A stretch of 64,000 nucleotides of DNA from DASRIA01 sp963724065 (GTDB lineage: Bacteria > Actinomycetota > Thermoleophilia > Solirubrobacterales > JBBDJG01), in contig CAVRTB010000004.1 of NCBI GenBank assembly GCA_963724065.1, forward strand, positions 62,001 to 126,000. Reading direction: 5' to 3'. Positions within the stretch are counted from its first letter, which is position 1, and each line of letters opens with the position of its first letter. A program made the translations under genes and the position numbers. Under the pieces are notes generated by a model. It searched no databases and had not been told where the DNA came from. It saw only the letters and a list, made by a program, of their open reading frames with translations. Shown here piece by piece: positions 15,934-24,055 of this stretch.

Positions 15934-16390
15934 ATGGCGTGTCCTCCCCGGCCCGGGAGCCGCCGGGCTCGACCTCGACATGGGTGACCGGGAGCGAAAG
16001 CTCGCTGCGTGCCCGCTCGAGCAGATCCTTCTCGAGCCAGGTCGCGCTCTCGCTCGGGAGGGCGACGATCACCGCCTCGTCAGCGGGAAACCCCACCAAT
16101 GCATCGCGCATCGCGAGCACCGGGTCCGCTTCCCCGACCTGTCCGGTTGCCGGGATACCCGAGCGGCCCAGTGCCTCGATCGAGGCATCCATCCGCCGTC
16201 CTGCGGCCGCGCGGTCGTCGTCGATGTCGCCGGCCGCGAGATCCAGCGGGGACTTGACGAGAGTCGGAGCGACGATCATCGCCTCGGCGTCGCATCCCGG
16301 GCCTGCGTGCTTCGTAACCTCCTCGACGAGCCGATCTGCGCCGATCACCTCGTTTGCCACGACCAATATGCGCCTCACCGCCATGCTCAA
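15932..16390 (-). CDS. UspA-like universal stress domain protein
   Basis: 152 aa. It starts RRILVVANEVIGADRLVEEV, the first strand and helix of a Usp-type alpha/beta fold, contains IPATGQVGEADPVLAMRDAL as in UspA proteins, and ends with PVTHVEVEPG. The usual ATP-binding GxxGxxxS signature is replaced by LPSESATWLEKDLL, so nucleotide binding is doubtful. ATG at 16390 is used; an internal ATG two codons later is equally possible. It probably has a regulatory or stress role but none is demonstrable from context. Its stop lies inside the opposing terminator. Confidence 0.65.
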   Translation of the reverse strand: MSMAVRRILVVANEVIGADRLVEEVTKHAGPGCDAEAMIVAPTLVKSPLDLAAGDIDDDRAAAGRRMDASIEALGRSGIPATGQVGEADPVLAMRDALVGFPADEAVIVALPSESATWLEKDLLERARSELSLPVTHVEVEPGGSRAGEDTP

Positions 16391-16438
16391 ATGGATACCC
16401 GGAGCCGTGGGAGAAAAACATGGCGCGGTCTGATCGGC

Positions 16439-17137
16439 TCAGACACGGCCCGCAAGCGGCGTCTCGCCCAAGCGCTCCATCAACTCCGCGATCGACTCGA
16501 AGACGCACACGGCACCGGCTTCGCGCAGCTCCTGCTCGGAGAACCCGCCGGTGAGGAGCGCGATCGTCGGTACCCCGCAGCGGCGCGCCGCCTCACAGTC
16601 CCACGTGGAGTCGCCCACCATCACGGCGTCTCCCCCGCCGGCCTTCGCCTTGCCGGCCGCGACGAGATCCGGATCGGGCTTTGTGTGTTCCACGTCGGCG
16701 GAGGTGGTCCATCCATCAACCGCCTCGCGCACGCCGAGCAGGTCCAGGTAGTGGTCCACCTCCTCGCGCTTCGCGGAGGAGGCCAGCACGACCGGATGCC
16801 CACGGCCTTTCAACACGTCGATGAGGTCACGCGCGCCTGGAAGCGGCTCGACCTCGCCGATCAGCTCCGCATACAGATCCTTCTCGGCGTCACGGATTGG
16901 ATCGCCGATGCGCTGCTCGGCGTGATCGCCGCAGAGAGCCGCGACGAGATGGTCCCCGCCCATGCCGATCTGCCGGTGGATGCGCCAGATCGGCAGGACG
17001 ATGTGATGGCGCCGAAACGCCCGGAACCACGCCAACGCGTGCTGATAGTTCGTATCGACGAGAGTTCCGTCGACGTCGAGGAGGGCGGCGGGAACGGCTC
17101 GCCGGGGCGCGCTGTCAGGGATGCGCTCGCGTGACAA
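16439..17137 (-). CDS. HAD-superfamily phosphatase, phosphoglycolate-phosphatase-like
   Basis: 232 aa. HAD motif I is LLDVDGTLVDTN (the DxDGT nucleophile), with a C1 cap containing GMGGDHLVAALCG. Motif II is VVLASSAKREEVD, motif III is the Lys of EHTKPDPDLVAAGKAK, and motif IV is MVGDSTWDCEAARRCG. All are intact, so it is a phosphatase or phosphonatase-type hydrolase acting on a small phosphorylated metabolite. It ends with leucine-rich LMERLGETPLAG. It sits 6 nt downstream of ku, so the two may share a transcript. Confidence 0.85.
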   Translation of the reverse strand: MSRERIPDSAPRRAVPAALLDVDGTLVDTNYQHALAWFRAFRRHHIVLPIWRIHRQIGMGGDHLVAALCGDHAEQRIGDPIRDAEKDLYAELIGEVEPLPGARDLIDVLKGRGHPVVLASSAKREEVDHYLDLLGVREAVDGWTTSADVEHTKPDPDLVAAGKAKAGGGDAVMVGDSTWDCEAARRCGVPTIALLTGGFSEQELREAGAVCVFESIAELMERLGETPLAGRV

Positions 17138-17143
17138 CGCGCG

Positions 17144-18082
17144 CTAGGAGCGTGAGCCGGCCTTCGGCTTCTTCGTTCGCGCAGCCGGCTTGGCCTTGGC
17201 AGGTGCTTTCTTGGCCTTCGGCGACGCGCCGTTGGCAGACGCCTTCGCCGGCGCCTTCTTGGCGGAGGCCTTCTTCGCGCGGGGCTTGGACGCGGCCGGC
17301 TTTCGCTCGGTCGCGGCAGCGAGACTCGCCTCGAGCGCGGCCATCAGGTCCGGCACGTCGGTTGGCTCCTCGATGTCCGGCTGCACCGACACATCCTCGC
17401 CCTGGGCCTTGCGCTCGATCAAGTCGAGCACCCGCTCGCGGTACTCGTCGCGATATTTGGAAGGGTCGAACTCGGTGGCCTGCGACTCGATCAGCTGACG
17501 CGCCATCGCGAGCTCGCGATCGGTCGCCCGCGTGTCGTCGTCGGGCAGCTCGTCGAGGCGGTCCGCGGAGACCAGCTCGTCGGCGAACAGCATCGTCTCC
17601 ATCGTGAGGACCTCGCCCGCCGGGCGGATCGCCGTCAGGTATTCCTTGGAGCGCAGCACGACCCGCGCGATCGCCACCTTGTTGGTGTCGCGCAAGGCAT
17701 CGAGCAGCAGCCTGTAAGCCTTCGCCGCCCCGGTGTCGGGGACCAGGTAATAGGGGTGCTCGTAGTAGAGCGGGTCGATCTCGTCGAGATCGACGAAGTC
17801 CTCGATGTCGATCGAGCGTGTCTTCTTGGGGTCGAGAGCCTCGAGCTCGTCGGGCGTGATGACCACGTACTTGTCGGGCGCGATCTCATAGCCCTTCACG
17901 ATGCTCTCGAACGGGACCTCCTCACCGTCCTTGGCGCAGACGCGCTTCTGCTGGATGCGCGAGTGGTCCACGTCGTGGAGCTGGTTGAAGCGCACGGTCT
18001 TCTTGGAAACCGCGCTGTAGAGCTTTACGGGCACGTTCACGAGCCCGAAGCTGATGGCCCCTCTCCAGATCGATTTAGGCAT
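17144..18082 (-). CDS. ku: Non-homologous end-joining protein Ku
   Basis: 312 aa. The start MPKSIWRGAISFGLVNVPVK is the hallmark of bacterial Ku, followed by the core beta-barrel and bridge (RVCAKDGEEVPFESIVKGYE, YYLVPDTGAAKAYRLL, FDPSKYRDEYRERVLDLI). After residue 245 comes a 65-aa tail of Lys/Ala/Pro repeats (KKASAKKAPAKA), a known variable DNA-binding extension of actinobacterial Ku. It binds broken DNA ends and recruits LigD, which is not in the window. The ribosome-binding site GAGGAG stands before the ATG. The HAD phosphatase follows immediately. Confidence 0.97.
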   Translation of the reverse strand: MPKSIWRGAISFGLVNVPVKLYSAVSKKTVRFNQLHDVDHSRIQQKRVCAKDGEEVPFESIVKGYEIAPDKYVVITPDELEALDPKKTRSIDIEDFVDLDEIDPLYYEHPYYLVPDTGAAKAYRLLLDALRDTNKVAIARVVLRSKEYLTAIRPAGEVLTMETMLFADELVSADRLDELPDDDTRATDRELAMARQLIESQATEFDPSKYRDEYRERVLDLIERKAQGEDVSVQPDIEEPTDVPDLMAALEASLAAATERKPAASKPRAKKASAKKAPAKASANGASPKAKKAPAKAKPAARTKKPKAGSRS

Positions 18083-18147
18083 CGCTACTCCTCATTCGAC
18101 ACATGAGACCTAAGTTTGGCATGCAATTCATCGGTGCAAGCCGTATT

Positions 18148-18813
18148 TCAGCGTACGTCGAAGCTGTCGCCGCCCGACACGGTCCCGGCAACGCGGCCGG
18201 AGCGGGCGGCCAGGATCCCCGCCTCGAGCTGCTCGCTCGAGACTACGCCGATCACGTGGCCGACCACGCGACCTCGCGTATCCACGAAAAACGTCTCGGG
18301 AATCCCGGTCGCGCCGTAGCGGTCGGCGACGCCGCGGCGGGCGTCGCGCACGCTCGGGTAGGTCAGCCCGTACTCCTTGCTGAAATCGCGCGCGTCGCCG
18401 CGTAGATCCTGGATGTTGAGCCCCATGAACGCCACGCCGTCCCTGCCGTGACGCTCCCAGCCCTCGCGCAGCCGCGGCGACTCCTCTCGGCACGGCGTGC
18501 ACCACGAGGCCCACATGTTGAGCACCACGGGCGTGCCGCGCAGTTCCTCGATCGAAACGCGACCGTCCGCGAACGCGGGCCCGATCCTGCGCTCGAGGCG
18601 TGCCGGCAACTCGCCGCGCTCCAGCACCTCGAGGGCGAAGCCGGGAGCACGCGCCGCGCGTCCTTCGGCAAGGGCCGAGTCGATCTCGTCGTTCGTCCCG
18701 TTGGCCCTCAGGCCGTAGGCGAGCAGCGCGATGAACGCGAGCACCAGGACGAGCGCCGTCCAGCGGCCCAGCGACCGGCGCCTGCCCGAGCCCGTTCCCG
18801 CTTCCACGGCCAA
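18148..18813 (-). CDS. TlpA/DsbE-like membrane-anchored thioredoxin
   Basis: 221 aa. One membrane segment (about residues 18-35, WTALVLVLAFIALLAYGL) anchors a thioredoxin domain outside the cell. The redox motif is WCTPC at Cys105-Cys108 in VVLNMWASWCTPCREESP. The cis-Pro region is ATGIPETFFVDTRGRVVG, typical of TlpA/ResA/CcmG proteins that reduce disulfides of cytochrome c or other exported proteins. No cytochrome assembly genes adjoin it, so the partner is unknown. Confidence 0.9.
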   Translation of the reverse strand: MAVEAGTGSGRRRSLGRWTALVLVLAFIALLAYGLRANGTNDEIDSALAEGRAARAPGFALEVLERGELPARLERRIGPAFADGRVSIEELRGTPVVLNMWASWCTPCREESPRLREGWERHGRDGVAFMGLNIQDLRGDARDFSKEYGLTYPSVRDARRGVADRYGATGIPETFFVDTRGRVVGHVIGVVSSEQLEAGILAARSGRVAGTVSGGDSFDVR

Positions 18814-18874
18814 GAGCCTGACAGACCGCTCGCGGCGTTACGTCATCCACCACCCGTAGCTTTCGTCGGGCAGC

Positions 18875-19234
18875 GTGACCATGGAAGGCGATCCGATCGA
18901 CACCAGCTATGCGCTCGTGCTCCGCGCGCGCTGCTCGACCGCTTGCGGGTCGTGCTCGTCGGAGCTGCTCCAGCTCGAGGCATGGAGGGAGCGACCGGCG
19001 GGCGGCCTCAACGTGAGACTGCGCTGCCCGGAGTGCGACGCGCGCACGATCCACGAGCTCGACGCCGAGGAGGCCGTACGCGTGGACGACGCGCTCTCGC
19101 AGGCGCGGCTCGAGATGGTCGCGCTCTACGAGGCCGTCGTACGCAACAACATCGCGATCGAGGCCGGGATCCTGGCCAAGGCGCTGGAGCTCGACCTGCT
19201 CGGCCCTGACGACTTTGCGCCCCGGCGCGGCTAA
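18875..19234 (+). CDS. Putative zinc-binding protein of unknown function
   Basis: 119 aa from GTG at 18875; ATG at 18881 is the alternative start. The N-terminal half has cysteines grouped as CSTACGSC and CPEC separated by about 33 residues, which could bind zinc. The C-terminal half is a predicted helix-rich segment (LSQARLEMVALYEAVVRN, EAGILAKALELDLLG). It is transcribed divergently from tlpA and upstream of corA in the same direction, so it could share regulation with corA. No family is recognised. Confidence 0.6.
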   Translation: MTMEGDPIDTSYALVLRARCSTACGSCSSELLQLEAWRERPAGGLNVRLRCPECDARTIHELDAEEAVRVDDALSQARLEMVALYEAVVRNNIAIEAGILAKALELDLLGPDDFAPRRG

Positions 19235-19312
19235 GACCGGAGGAGCGCACGGTTACAATCGCATCGCCCTGCAGCGGGGACATTTGATGACGACCAGCGA
19301 CGACCCAGTCCA

Positions 19313-20311
19313 ATGCCGATTGCCTTTCGCCCACGACTGCCACGCAGGACACGTGCTCGCCGCGGCGCGGCGGCGGCGGCCCCGGAGCGCACCCAGCCGC
19401 AGGTAGAGGTCCTCTCCCACGCGGGCATCCGCTGGATCCACATAGAGGAGCCGGGCCCGCTCGAGCGCGCATGGCTCGCGGAGCACTTCGACTTCCACCC
19501 GCTCGACCTCGAGGACGTCATGTCCCGCAACCAGCGGCCGAAGATCGACGAGTACCCGGAGTACCTCTTCATCGTCCTCCACTTCCCGATCTTCGACAAG
19601 CAGGTCGGGCGCCTGAACGCGGGCGAGCTCGACCTCTTCGTCGGCCCGGACTACATGATCACGCTGCCGAACCAGCCCCTCAAGCCGGTCGAGTACCTGT
19701 TCGAGCGCTGCCGCACGAACGAGGAGGTCCGCGACCAGCTCTTCTCCAAGGGGACGGGCTACCTGCTCTACCAGATCGTCGACCAGTCCTTCGACTACTG
19801 CTTCCCGATGCTGCGCAAGATCGGCAACAAGCTCGAGCACCTCGAAGAGGACATCTTCATCGGTCGCGGCGAGGAGATCGTGCGCGACATCTCAAACGTG
19901 AAGCAGGAGATCATCAACTTCCGCAAGACGATCCGCCCGCAGCGCACCGTGCTGCGGGATCTCGAGCGCACCAAGCAGCGCTACATGCGCGACGAGCTGG
20001 AGGTCTACTTCGACGACATCGTCGACGCGTCGGAGCGCATCTGGGACATGCTCGAGAACTACAAGGAGGTGGTCGAGGCGCTCGAGGACACCAACGAGTC
20101 CGTGATCTCGCACCGCGTCAACGACATCCTGCGGGTACTCACCGCGATCAGCGTGATCGTCCTGCCGCTGACCTTCATCGCAAGCATCTGGGGCATGAAC
20201 GTGGGCGTGCCCGGCGAGGGCGACGACACCGCGTTCTGGATCATCGCGAGCGCCATGTTCGCGATGCTCGTGGGAATGGTCGGCTTCTTCCGCGGCCGCG
20301 GCTTCCTCTAG
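19313..20311 (+). CDS. corA: CorA-family divalent metal transporter
   Basis: 332 aa. A cytoplasmic funnel domain (IRWIHIEEPGPLERAWLAEH, FVGPDYMITLPNQPLKPVEY) and a long coiled stalk helix (LEHLEEDIFIGRGEEIVRDI) precede two C-terminal membrane helices. The universal loop motif GMN is present (SIWGMNVGVPG), so magnesium or cobalt transport is expected. The first 25 residues are unusually Arg/Ala-rich and poorly conserved; the true start might be later. A -10-like TACAAT at 19254-19259 lies upstream without a clear -35 box. It converges with the thrC operon. Confidence 0.93.
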   Translation: MPIAFRPRLPRRTRARRGAAAAAPERTQPQVEVLSHAGIRWIHIEEPGPLERAWLAEHFDFHPLDLEDVMSRNQRPKIDEYPEYLFIVLHFPIFDKQVGRLNAGELDLFVGPDYMITLPNQPLKPVEYLFERCRTNEEVRDQLFSKGTGYLLYQIVDQSFDYCFPMLRKIGNKLEHLEEDIFIGRGEEIVRDISNVKQEIINFRKTIRPQRTVLRDLERTKQRYMRDELEVYFDDIVDASERIWDMLENYKEVVEALEDTNESVISHRVNDILRVLTAISVIVLPLTFIASIWGMNVGVPGEGDDTAFWIIASAMFAMLVGMVGFFRGRGFL

Positions 20312-20371
20312 CTCTGGTGTCGCGCCGCCCGTCTCCTCGGAGAAGCCGTGCGACGGGAGCAGTTGCTCGAG

Positions 20372-20391
20372 GGCGTTCATATTAGAACGCC
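20372..20391. terminator. Small hairpin between convergent corA and the moaD-like gene
   Basis: Perfect 7-bp stem GGCGTTC/GAACGCC around the loop ATATTA. Only weak A/T follows on either strand, so it may not be an efficient terminator. Confidence 0.35.
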
Positions 20392-20411
20392 GATTCAACT
20401 ACTACGCGGGC

Positions 20412-20684
20412 TTACCCACCCGCGACGGCGGGCAGGATCGTGATCTCGTCGCCGTCGCCGACGGGGGTTTCGAGGCCGCTACCGAAGCGGATGTCCTCGC
20501 CGCCCACGTAGACGTTCACGAACCGGCGCAGCTCACCACCCTCGGTGATGCGATCGCGCAGGCCGTCATAGCGGCCGTAGAGGGCGTCGAGCGCCTCGCC
20601 CACGGAGCTGCCCTCGACCTGCGCCTCCGACTCGTTGCCCGTGAGCCCGCGCAGCTGCGCCGGGATCTTGACCGTCACCGCCAT
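20412..20684 (-). CDS. MoaD/ThiS-family ubiquitin-like sulfur carrier
   Basis: 90 aa beta-grasp protein (AVTVKIPAQLRGLTGNESEA; EALDALYGRYDGLRDRI; FVNVYVGGEDIRF; GDEITILPAVAGG). It ends exactly in Gly-Gly, the tail that is adenylated and converted to thiocarboxylate in MoaD, ThiS, CysO and HcyS. Six bases separate it from the thrC-like gene, and it has no other promoter visible. No molybdopterin or thiamine genes are near, so a sulfur carrier serving the PLP enzyme upstream is the most economical reading. Neither an activating E1-like enzyme nor a JAMM protease lies in the window. Confidence 0.9.
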   Translation of the reverse strand: MAVTVKIPAQLRGLTGNESEAQVEGSSVGEALDALYGRYDGLRDRITEGGELRRFVNVYVGGEDIRFGSGLETPVGDGDEITILPAVAGG

Positions 20685-20690
20685 CGGTGC

Positions 20691-21929
20691 CTAGACCCGG
20701 TCTCCGCCGGCGATGGGCACCACCTCGGTGAAGCTCTCGATCGAGGGCTCCACGTCGTAGGTCGAGACCACGTCGCGGACGGCGTCGAGCGTCTTCAGGC
20801 CGTCGCCGGTGTTGTAGAGCACCACGCGATCGTGCGGGCCGATGTCGCCGCGCTCGGCGAGCTTGGCGAGCACCGCCGTGGTGACCCCGCCGGCCGTCTC
20901 GGTGAAGATGCCGGTCGTCTCGGCCAGCAGGCGGATGCCGTCGACGATCTCGGCATCGCTGACAGCGTCGATCGAGCCGCCTGTGGAGCGTGCGACCTCG
21001 AGCGCGAACACGCCGTCGGCCGGGTTCCCGATCGCAAGCGACTTCGCGATCGTGTCCGGGCGCACGGGACGGCATACGTCGTGCCCCGCGGCGTAGGCCT
21101 GGGCGACGGGGCTGCAGCCCTCGGCCTGGGCGCCGTGGAAGGCCGGCAGCGCGCCGTCGAGGATGCCGAGGTCGATCCACTCCTCGAAGCCGCGCGCGAT
21201 CTTGGTGAACAGCGACCCCGAGGCCACCGGGCACACGACGTGATCGGGCAGCTCGAAGCCGAGTTGCTCGGCGACCTCGAACGCGAGCGTCTTGGATCCC
21301 TCCGCGTAATAGGGACGCAGGTTCACGTTCACGAATGCCCACGGGTGCTCGCCCGAAAGCTCCGTGCAGAGGCGGTTGACGTCGTCGTAGTTGCCGCGCA
21401 CGGCCACGAGCTTGGTGCCGTAGACGCCCGTCGCGAGGATCTTCTGCTCCTCGAGGTCGGCGGGCACGAACACGTAAGACTCGAGGCCCGCCGCTGCCGC
21501 GTGTGCCGCGACGGCGTTCGCGAGATTCCCCGTGGAGGCGCAGGCGACGACGTCGAAGCCGAGCTCCTTCGCCTTGGCGACCGCCACGTTGACGACGCGG
21601 TCCTTGAAGGAATGCGTCGGGTTGGCGGCGTCGTTCTTGACCCACACCTCCCCCACTCCGAGCCGCTCGGCGAGCCGGTCGGACCTGATCAGGGGGGTGA
21701 ACCCGGCGTCGAGGCCCGTTTGGGGGCGGCGCTCGAACGGCAGGAAATCGGAATAGCGCCAGATCGACGGCGGTCCTGCCTGGATCTTGCGGCGCAGGGC
21801 GGCGGGGTCGTCCAGTCCCGCGTAGTCGTAGCTCACCTCGAGAGGACCGAAACAGCGCTCGCAGACGTAGCTCGCCCCGAGCTCGTACTCCTCCCGACAC
21901 TCCTTGCATTTCAGTGCTTCAGCCGGCAT
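20691..21929 (-). CDS. thrC: Threonine synthase-like PLP enzyme with N-terminal zinc ribbon
   Basis: 412 aa. Cys8, Cys11, Cys23 and Cys26 form a zinc ribbon, then the type-II PLP fold: NPTHSFKDR contains the PLP lysine Lys109, ACASTGNLANAVAAHAAAAG binds phosphate or substrate, and LYNTGDGLKTLD closes the barrel. By sequence it is annotated as threonine synthase (O-phosphohomoserine to threonine). However, it is controlled by a SAM-I riboswitch with terminator and followed by a MoaD-like carrier, unlike ordinary threonine genes. That context favours a role in homocysteine or methionine sulfur chemistry. Wording as threonine synthase is by family only. The ATG has GGGAG 6 nt upstream. Confidence 0.9.
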   Translation of the reverse strand: MPAEALKCKECREEYELGASYVCERCFGPLEVSYDYAGLDDPAALRRKIQAGPPSIWRYSDFLPFERRPQTGLDAGFTPLIRSDRLAERLGVGEVWVKNDAANPTHSFKDRVVNVAVAKAKELGFDVVACASTGNLANAVAAHAAAAGLESYVFVPADLEEQKILATGVYGTKLVAVRGNYDDVNRLCTELSGEHPWAFVNVNLRPYYAEGSKTLAFEVAEQLGFELPDHVVCPVASGSLFTKIARGFEEWIDLGILDGALPAFHGAQAEGCSPVAQAYAAGHDVCRPVRPDTIAKSLAIGNPADGVFALEVARSTGGSIDAVSDAEIVDGIRLLAETTGIFTETAGGVTTAVLAKLAERGDIGPHDRVVLYNTGDGLKTLDAVRDVVSTYDVEPSIESFTEVVPIAGGDRV

Positions 21930-21947
21930 CTGGTCTCCCTTTCAACT

Positions 21948-21982
21948 AAAAAAACCTCTGTCCGGGAGAGAGACAGAGGTTC
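21948..21982 (-). terminator. Riboswitch-associated intrinsic terminator before thrC
   Basis: On the minus strand AACCTCTGTC pairs with GACAGAGGTT around a short loop and is followed by a T run. Positioned between the SAM-I aptamer and thrC, it is the expression platform: with SAM bound the terminator forms. Confidence 0.9.
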
Positions 21983-22000
21983 GGCTGAAGAACTCCCATC

Positions 22001-22113
22001 GCATCTCCCAGGCCTGTACTTGGAGCCTGCTGGAATTGGCACCGTTTCTCGAGCTTGCGCTCGGAATGGTTGCCGGGGCTTCAATGGGCCAGTCCCTCCA
22101 CCCCTCTGGATGC
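22001..22113 (-). promoter_or_regulatory. SAM-I (S-box) riboswitch aptamer
   Basis: Near-consensus core read on the minus strand: GGTGGAGGGACTGGCC, then GAAGCCCCGGCAACC and GGTGCCAATTCC, all in the proper order, with P1 closed by GCATC/GATGC (22109-22113 with 22001-22005). A second small hairpin GAGC/GCTC forms the variable P3/P4 arm. The aptamer is followed at 21948-21982 by a terminator, so high S-adenosylmethionine should switch the thrC-moaD-like operon off. Confidence 0.96.
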
Positions 22114-22129
22114 AGCTATGTGACGCGGA

Positions 22130-22159
22130 ATTAAAGCAGAGCGCGAGGCCGGATGCCAG
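22130..22159 (-). promoter_or_regulatory. Possible promoter of the SAM-I riboswitch operon
   Basis: On the minus strand CTGGCA (22154-22159) and TTTAAT (22130-22135) are 18 bp apart. The -10 box lies 16 nt upstream of the aptamer P1, as expected for a transcript starting just before it. The -35 box matches only four of six consensus positions. Confidence 0.45.
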
Positions 22160-22193
22160 GCTCGCCGGATCACCTCGTAGGATTCCGGGCCCG

Positions 22194-22688
22194 TTGGCCA
22201 ACCACCGACTATGGGCTCCCTGGCGACTGAGCTACCTCAAAGGCGACAAGTCCGACGAGTGCATCTTCTGCTCCAAGCCCGCGCTGGGCGATGACGAGCG
22301 CGCACTCGTCGCGCATCGCGGAGAGGCCTGCTACGTGATCCTGAACGCCTTCCCGTACACCAACGGGCACGTGATGATCTCACCCTACGAGCACGTCGGG
22401 GACCTGCGCGGCCTCGACGCCGCCGCGTCCGCCGAGCTGATCGAGCTGACCCAGCGCTCGATCGCCGCCGTCGAGCAGGTGTACGGGCCCGAGGGCTTCA
22501 ACATCGGGGCGAACCTCGGCGAGGTCGCGGGTGCAGGGTTCGCGGGTCACGTGCACATGCACGTGGTGCCGCGCTGGAAGGGCGACACGAACTTCATGCC
22601 GGTCGTCGGGGACACGCGGGTGATGCCCGAGGCCCTGCCCGACTCGTGGGCGAAGCTGCATGCCGCGTTCGAGGGGCACGGTTCGTGA
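22194..22688 (+). CDS. HIT-family nucleotide hydrolase/phosphorylase
   Basis: 164 aa from a TTG at 22194. The N-terminal LWAPWRLSYL and the Cys pair CIFC are typical of the AP4A-phosphorylase-like HIT proteins. The catalytic histidine triad is GFAGHVHMHVVPRW, preceded by YVILNAFPYTNGHVMISPYEHV. It likely acts on dinucleoside polyphosphates or nucleotide adducts. In-frame ATG codons are absent nearby, which is why TTG is chosen. It overlaps the next gene by GTGA, so HIT, phosphomannomutase and MBL form one operon. Confidence 0.92.
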   Translation: MANHRLWAPWRLSYLKGDKSDECIFCSKPALGDDERALVAHRGEACYVILNAFPYTNGHVMISPYEHVGDLRGLDAAASAELIELTQRSIAAVEQVYGPEGFNIGANLGEVAGAGFAGHVHMHVVPRWKGDTNFMPVVGDTRVMPEALPDSWAKLHAAFEGHGS

Positions 22689-24055
22689 GCGCGGTCCCTC
22701 CCGGCATCTTCAAGGCGTACGACGTCCGCGGCACCTACCCGGACCAGATCGACGACGAGGTCTCCTATCGCGTCGCGCGGGGGTTCGCGCGGGTGCTCGC
22801 TGACCTCCAAGGTCGCGAGCCGCAGGGCTTGCGGCTCGCGGTCGGGCACGACATGCGCCTGCATTCCGGGCCGCTCGCACAGGCCTTCGCGCGCGGCCTC
22901 ACCGACGAAGGCGCGGACGTGCTCGACATCGGCGAGGTCGGAACCGAGATGGTCTACTACGCCGTCGGCTCGCGTGGGCTCGACGGAGGAGTGTCGGTGA
23001 CCGCCTCGCACAATCCGAAGCAGTGGGCCGGGTTCAAGCTCGTGCGCGAGGGCGCCCTGCCGCTCTCCGGCGACCGCGGCATACCGGACGTCCAGCGCGT
23101 CGCCATCGAGGGCGACTTCTCCGCGCCGGGCGGCGCCGGCGCCGTCGAGCGCGCCGACCTCTATGAGGAGTTCCGGCGCTACGCGCTCGGCTTCATCGCG
23201 CCCGACGCGATCCGGCCGATGAAGGTCGTCCTCGACGGGGGCAACGGCATGGCCGGCCCGATGATCGGCCCGCTCGTCGACGGCTTCCCGATCGAGGGCG
23301 AGCGCCTCTACTTCGAGCCCAACGGCGAGTTCCCCGGGCACGAGCCGAACCCGCTGCTGGAGGAGAACCGCAAGCTGATCATCGACACGGTGCTCGATCG
23401 CGGCGCCGAGCTGGGCATCGCCTGGGACGGCGACGCCGACCGCTGCTTCTTCATCGACGACCGCGGCGAGTTCGTGCCGGGCGACTTCCTCACGGCGCTG
23501 CTGGCCGAGTCGATCCTCGCCAAGCACCCGGGCGCAGCGGTCATCTACGACGTGCGCGCCAGCCGCGCCGTGCCCGACACCATCGAGCGGGCCGGCGGGC
23601 GGGCGATCGTGAACCGCGTCGGCCACGCCTTCTTCAAGGCGCGCATGCGCGAGGAGAACGCCGCATTCGGGGGCGAGGTCTCGGGCCATTACTACTTCCG
23701 CGACTTCTGGAACGCGGACTCCGGCGTGCTTCCGGCCCTGCTCGTGCTCGAGCTGCTGTCGGCGCGCGGGCAGAAGATTTCGGAGCTGCTCGCGCCCTAC
23801 CGCGAGAAGTACTTCATCTCCGGCGAGATCAACTCGACCGTCGCCGATCCGGACGCGCGGATGCGCGAGATCGCGGAGCGGTACGCGGGCGCCGAGGTGA
23901 GCTGGCTCGACGGCGTCTCGGTCGACGCCGGCACCTGGCACTTCAACGTGCGGCCGTCCAACACCGAGCCGCTCCTGCGGCTCAACCTCGAGGCATTCGG
24001 CAAGGAGGAGATGGAGGCCCGCACGGACGAGGTGCTGGCTCTGATCCGCTCATGA
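22685..24055 (+). CDS. manB: Phosphomannomutase/phosphoglucomutase
   Basis: 456 aa from GTG at 22685, the start that overlaps the HIT stop. All family motifs are present: FKAYDVRGTYPDQI, the phosphoserine loop TASHNPKQWAGFK, the metal site DGDADRCFFID, the sugar-binding loop GGEVSGHYYFRDFW, and the phosphate loop RPSNTEPLLRLN. It interconverts hexose 1- and 6-phosphates for cell-wall or glycoconjugate precursors. The symbol is by similarity. The MBL-fold gene overlaps its end by ATGA. Confidence 0.94.
   Translation: MSAVPPGIFKAYDVRGTYPDQIDDEVSYRVARGFARVLADLQGREPQGLRLAVGHDMRLHSGPLAQAFARGLTDEGADVLDIGEVGTEMVYYAVGSRGLDGGVSVTASHNPKQWAGFKLVREGALPLSGDRGIPDVQRVAIEGDFSAPGGAGAVERADLYEEFRRYALGFIAPDAIRPMKVVLDGGNGMAGPMIGPLVDGFPIEGERLYFEPNGEFPGHEPNPLLEENRKLIIDTVLDRGAELGIAWDGDADRCFFIDDRGEFVPGDFLTALLAESILAKHPGAAVIYDVRASRAVPDTIERAGGRAIVNRVGHAFFKARMREENAAFGGEVSGHYYFRDFWNADSGVLPALLVLELLSARGQKISELLAPYREKYFISGEINSTVADPDARMREIAERYAGAEVSWLDGVSVDAGTWHFNVRPSNTEPLLRLNLEAFGKEEMEARTDEVLALIRS

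Noticed and set aside
20832..22193. Long plus-strand open frame opposite thrC and across the SAM riboswitch
   Set aside because: The sequence is Arg/Ala/Gly-rich shadow of thrC until the HIT gene begins at 22194; the riboswitch is clearly on the other strand.
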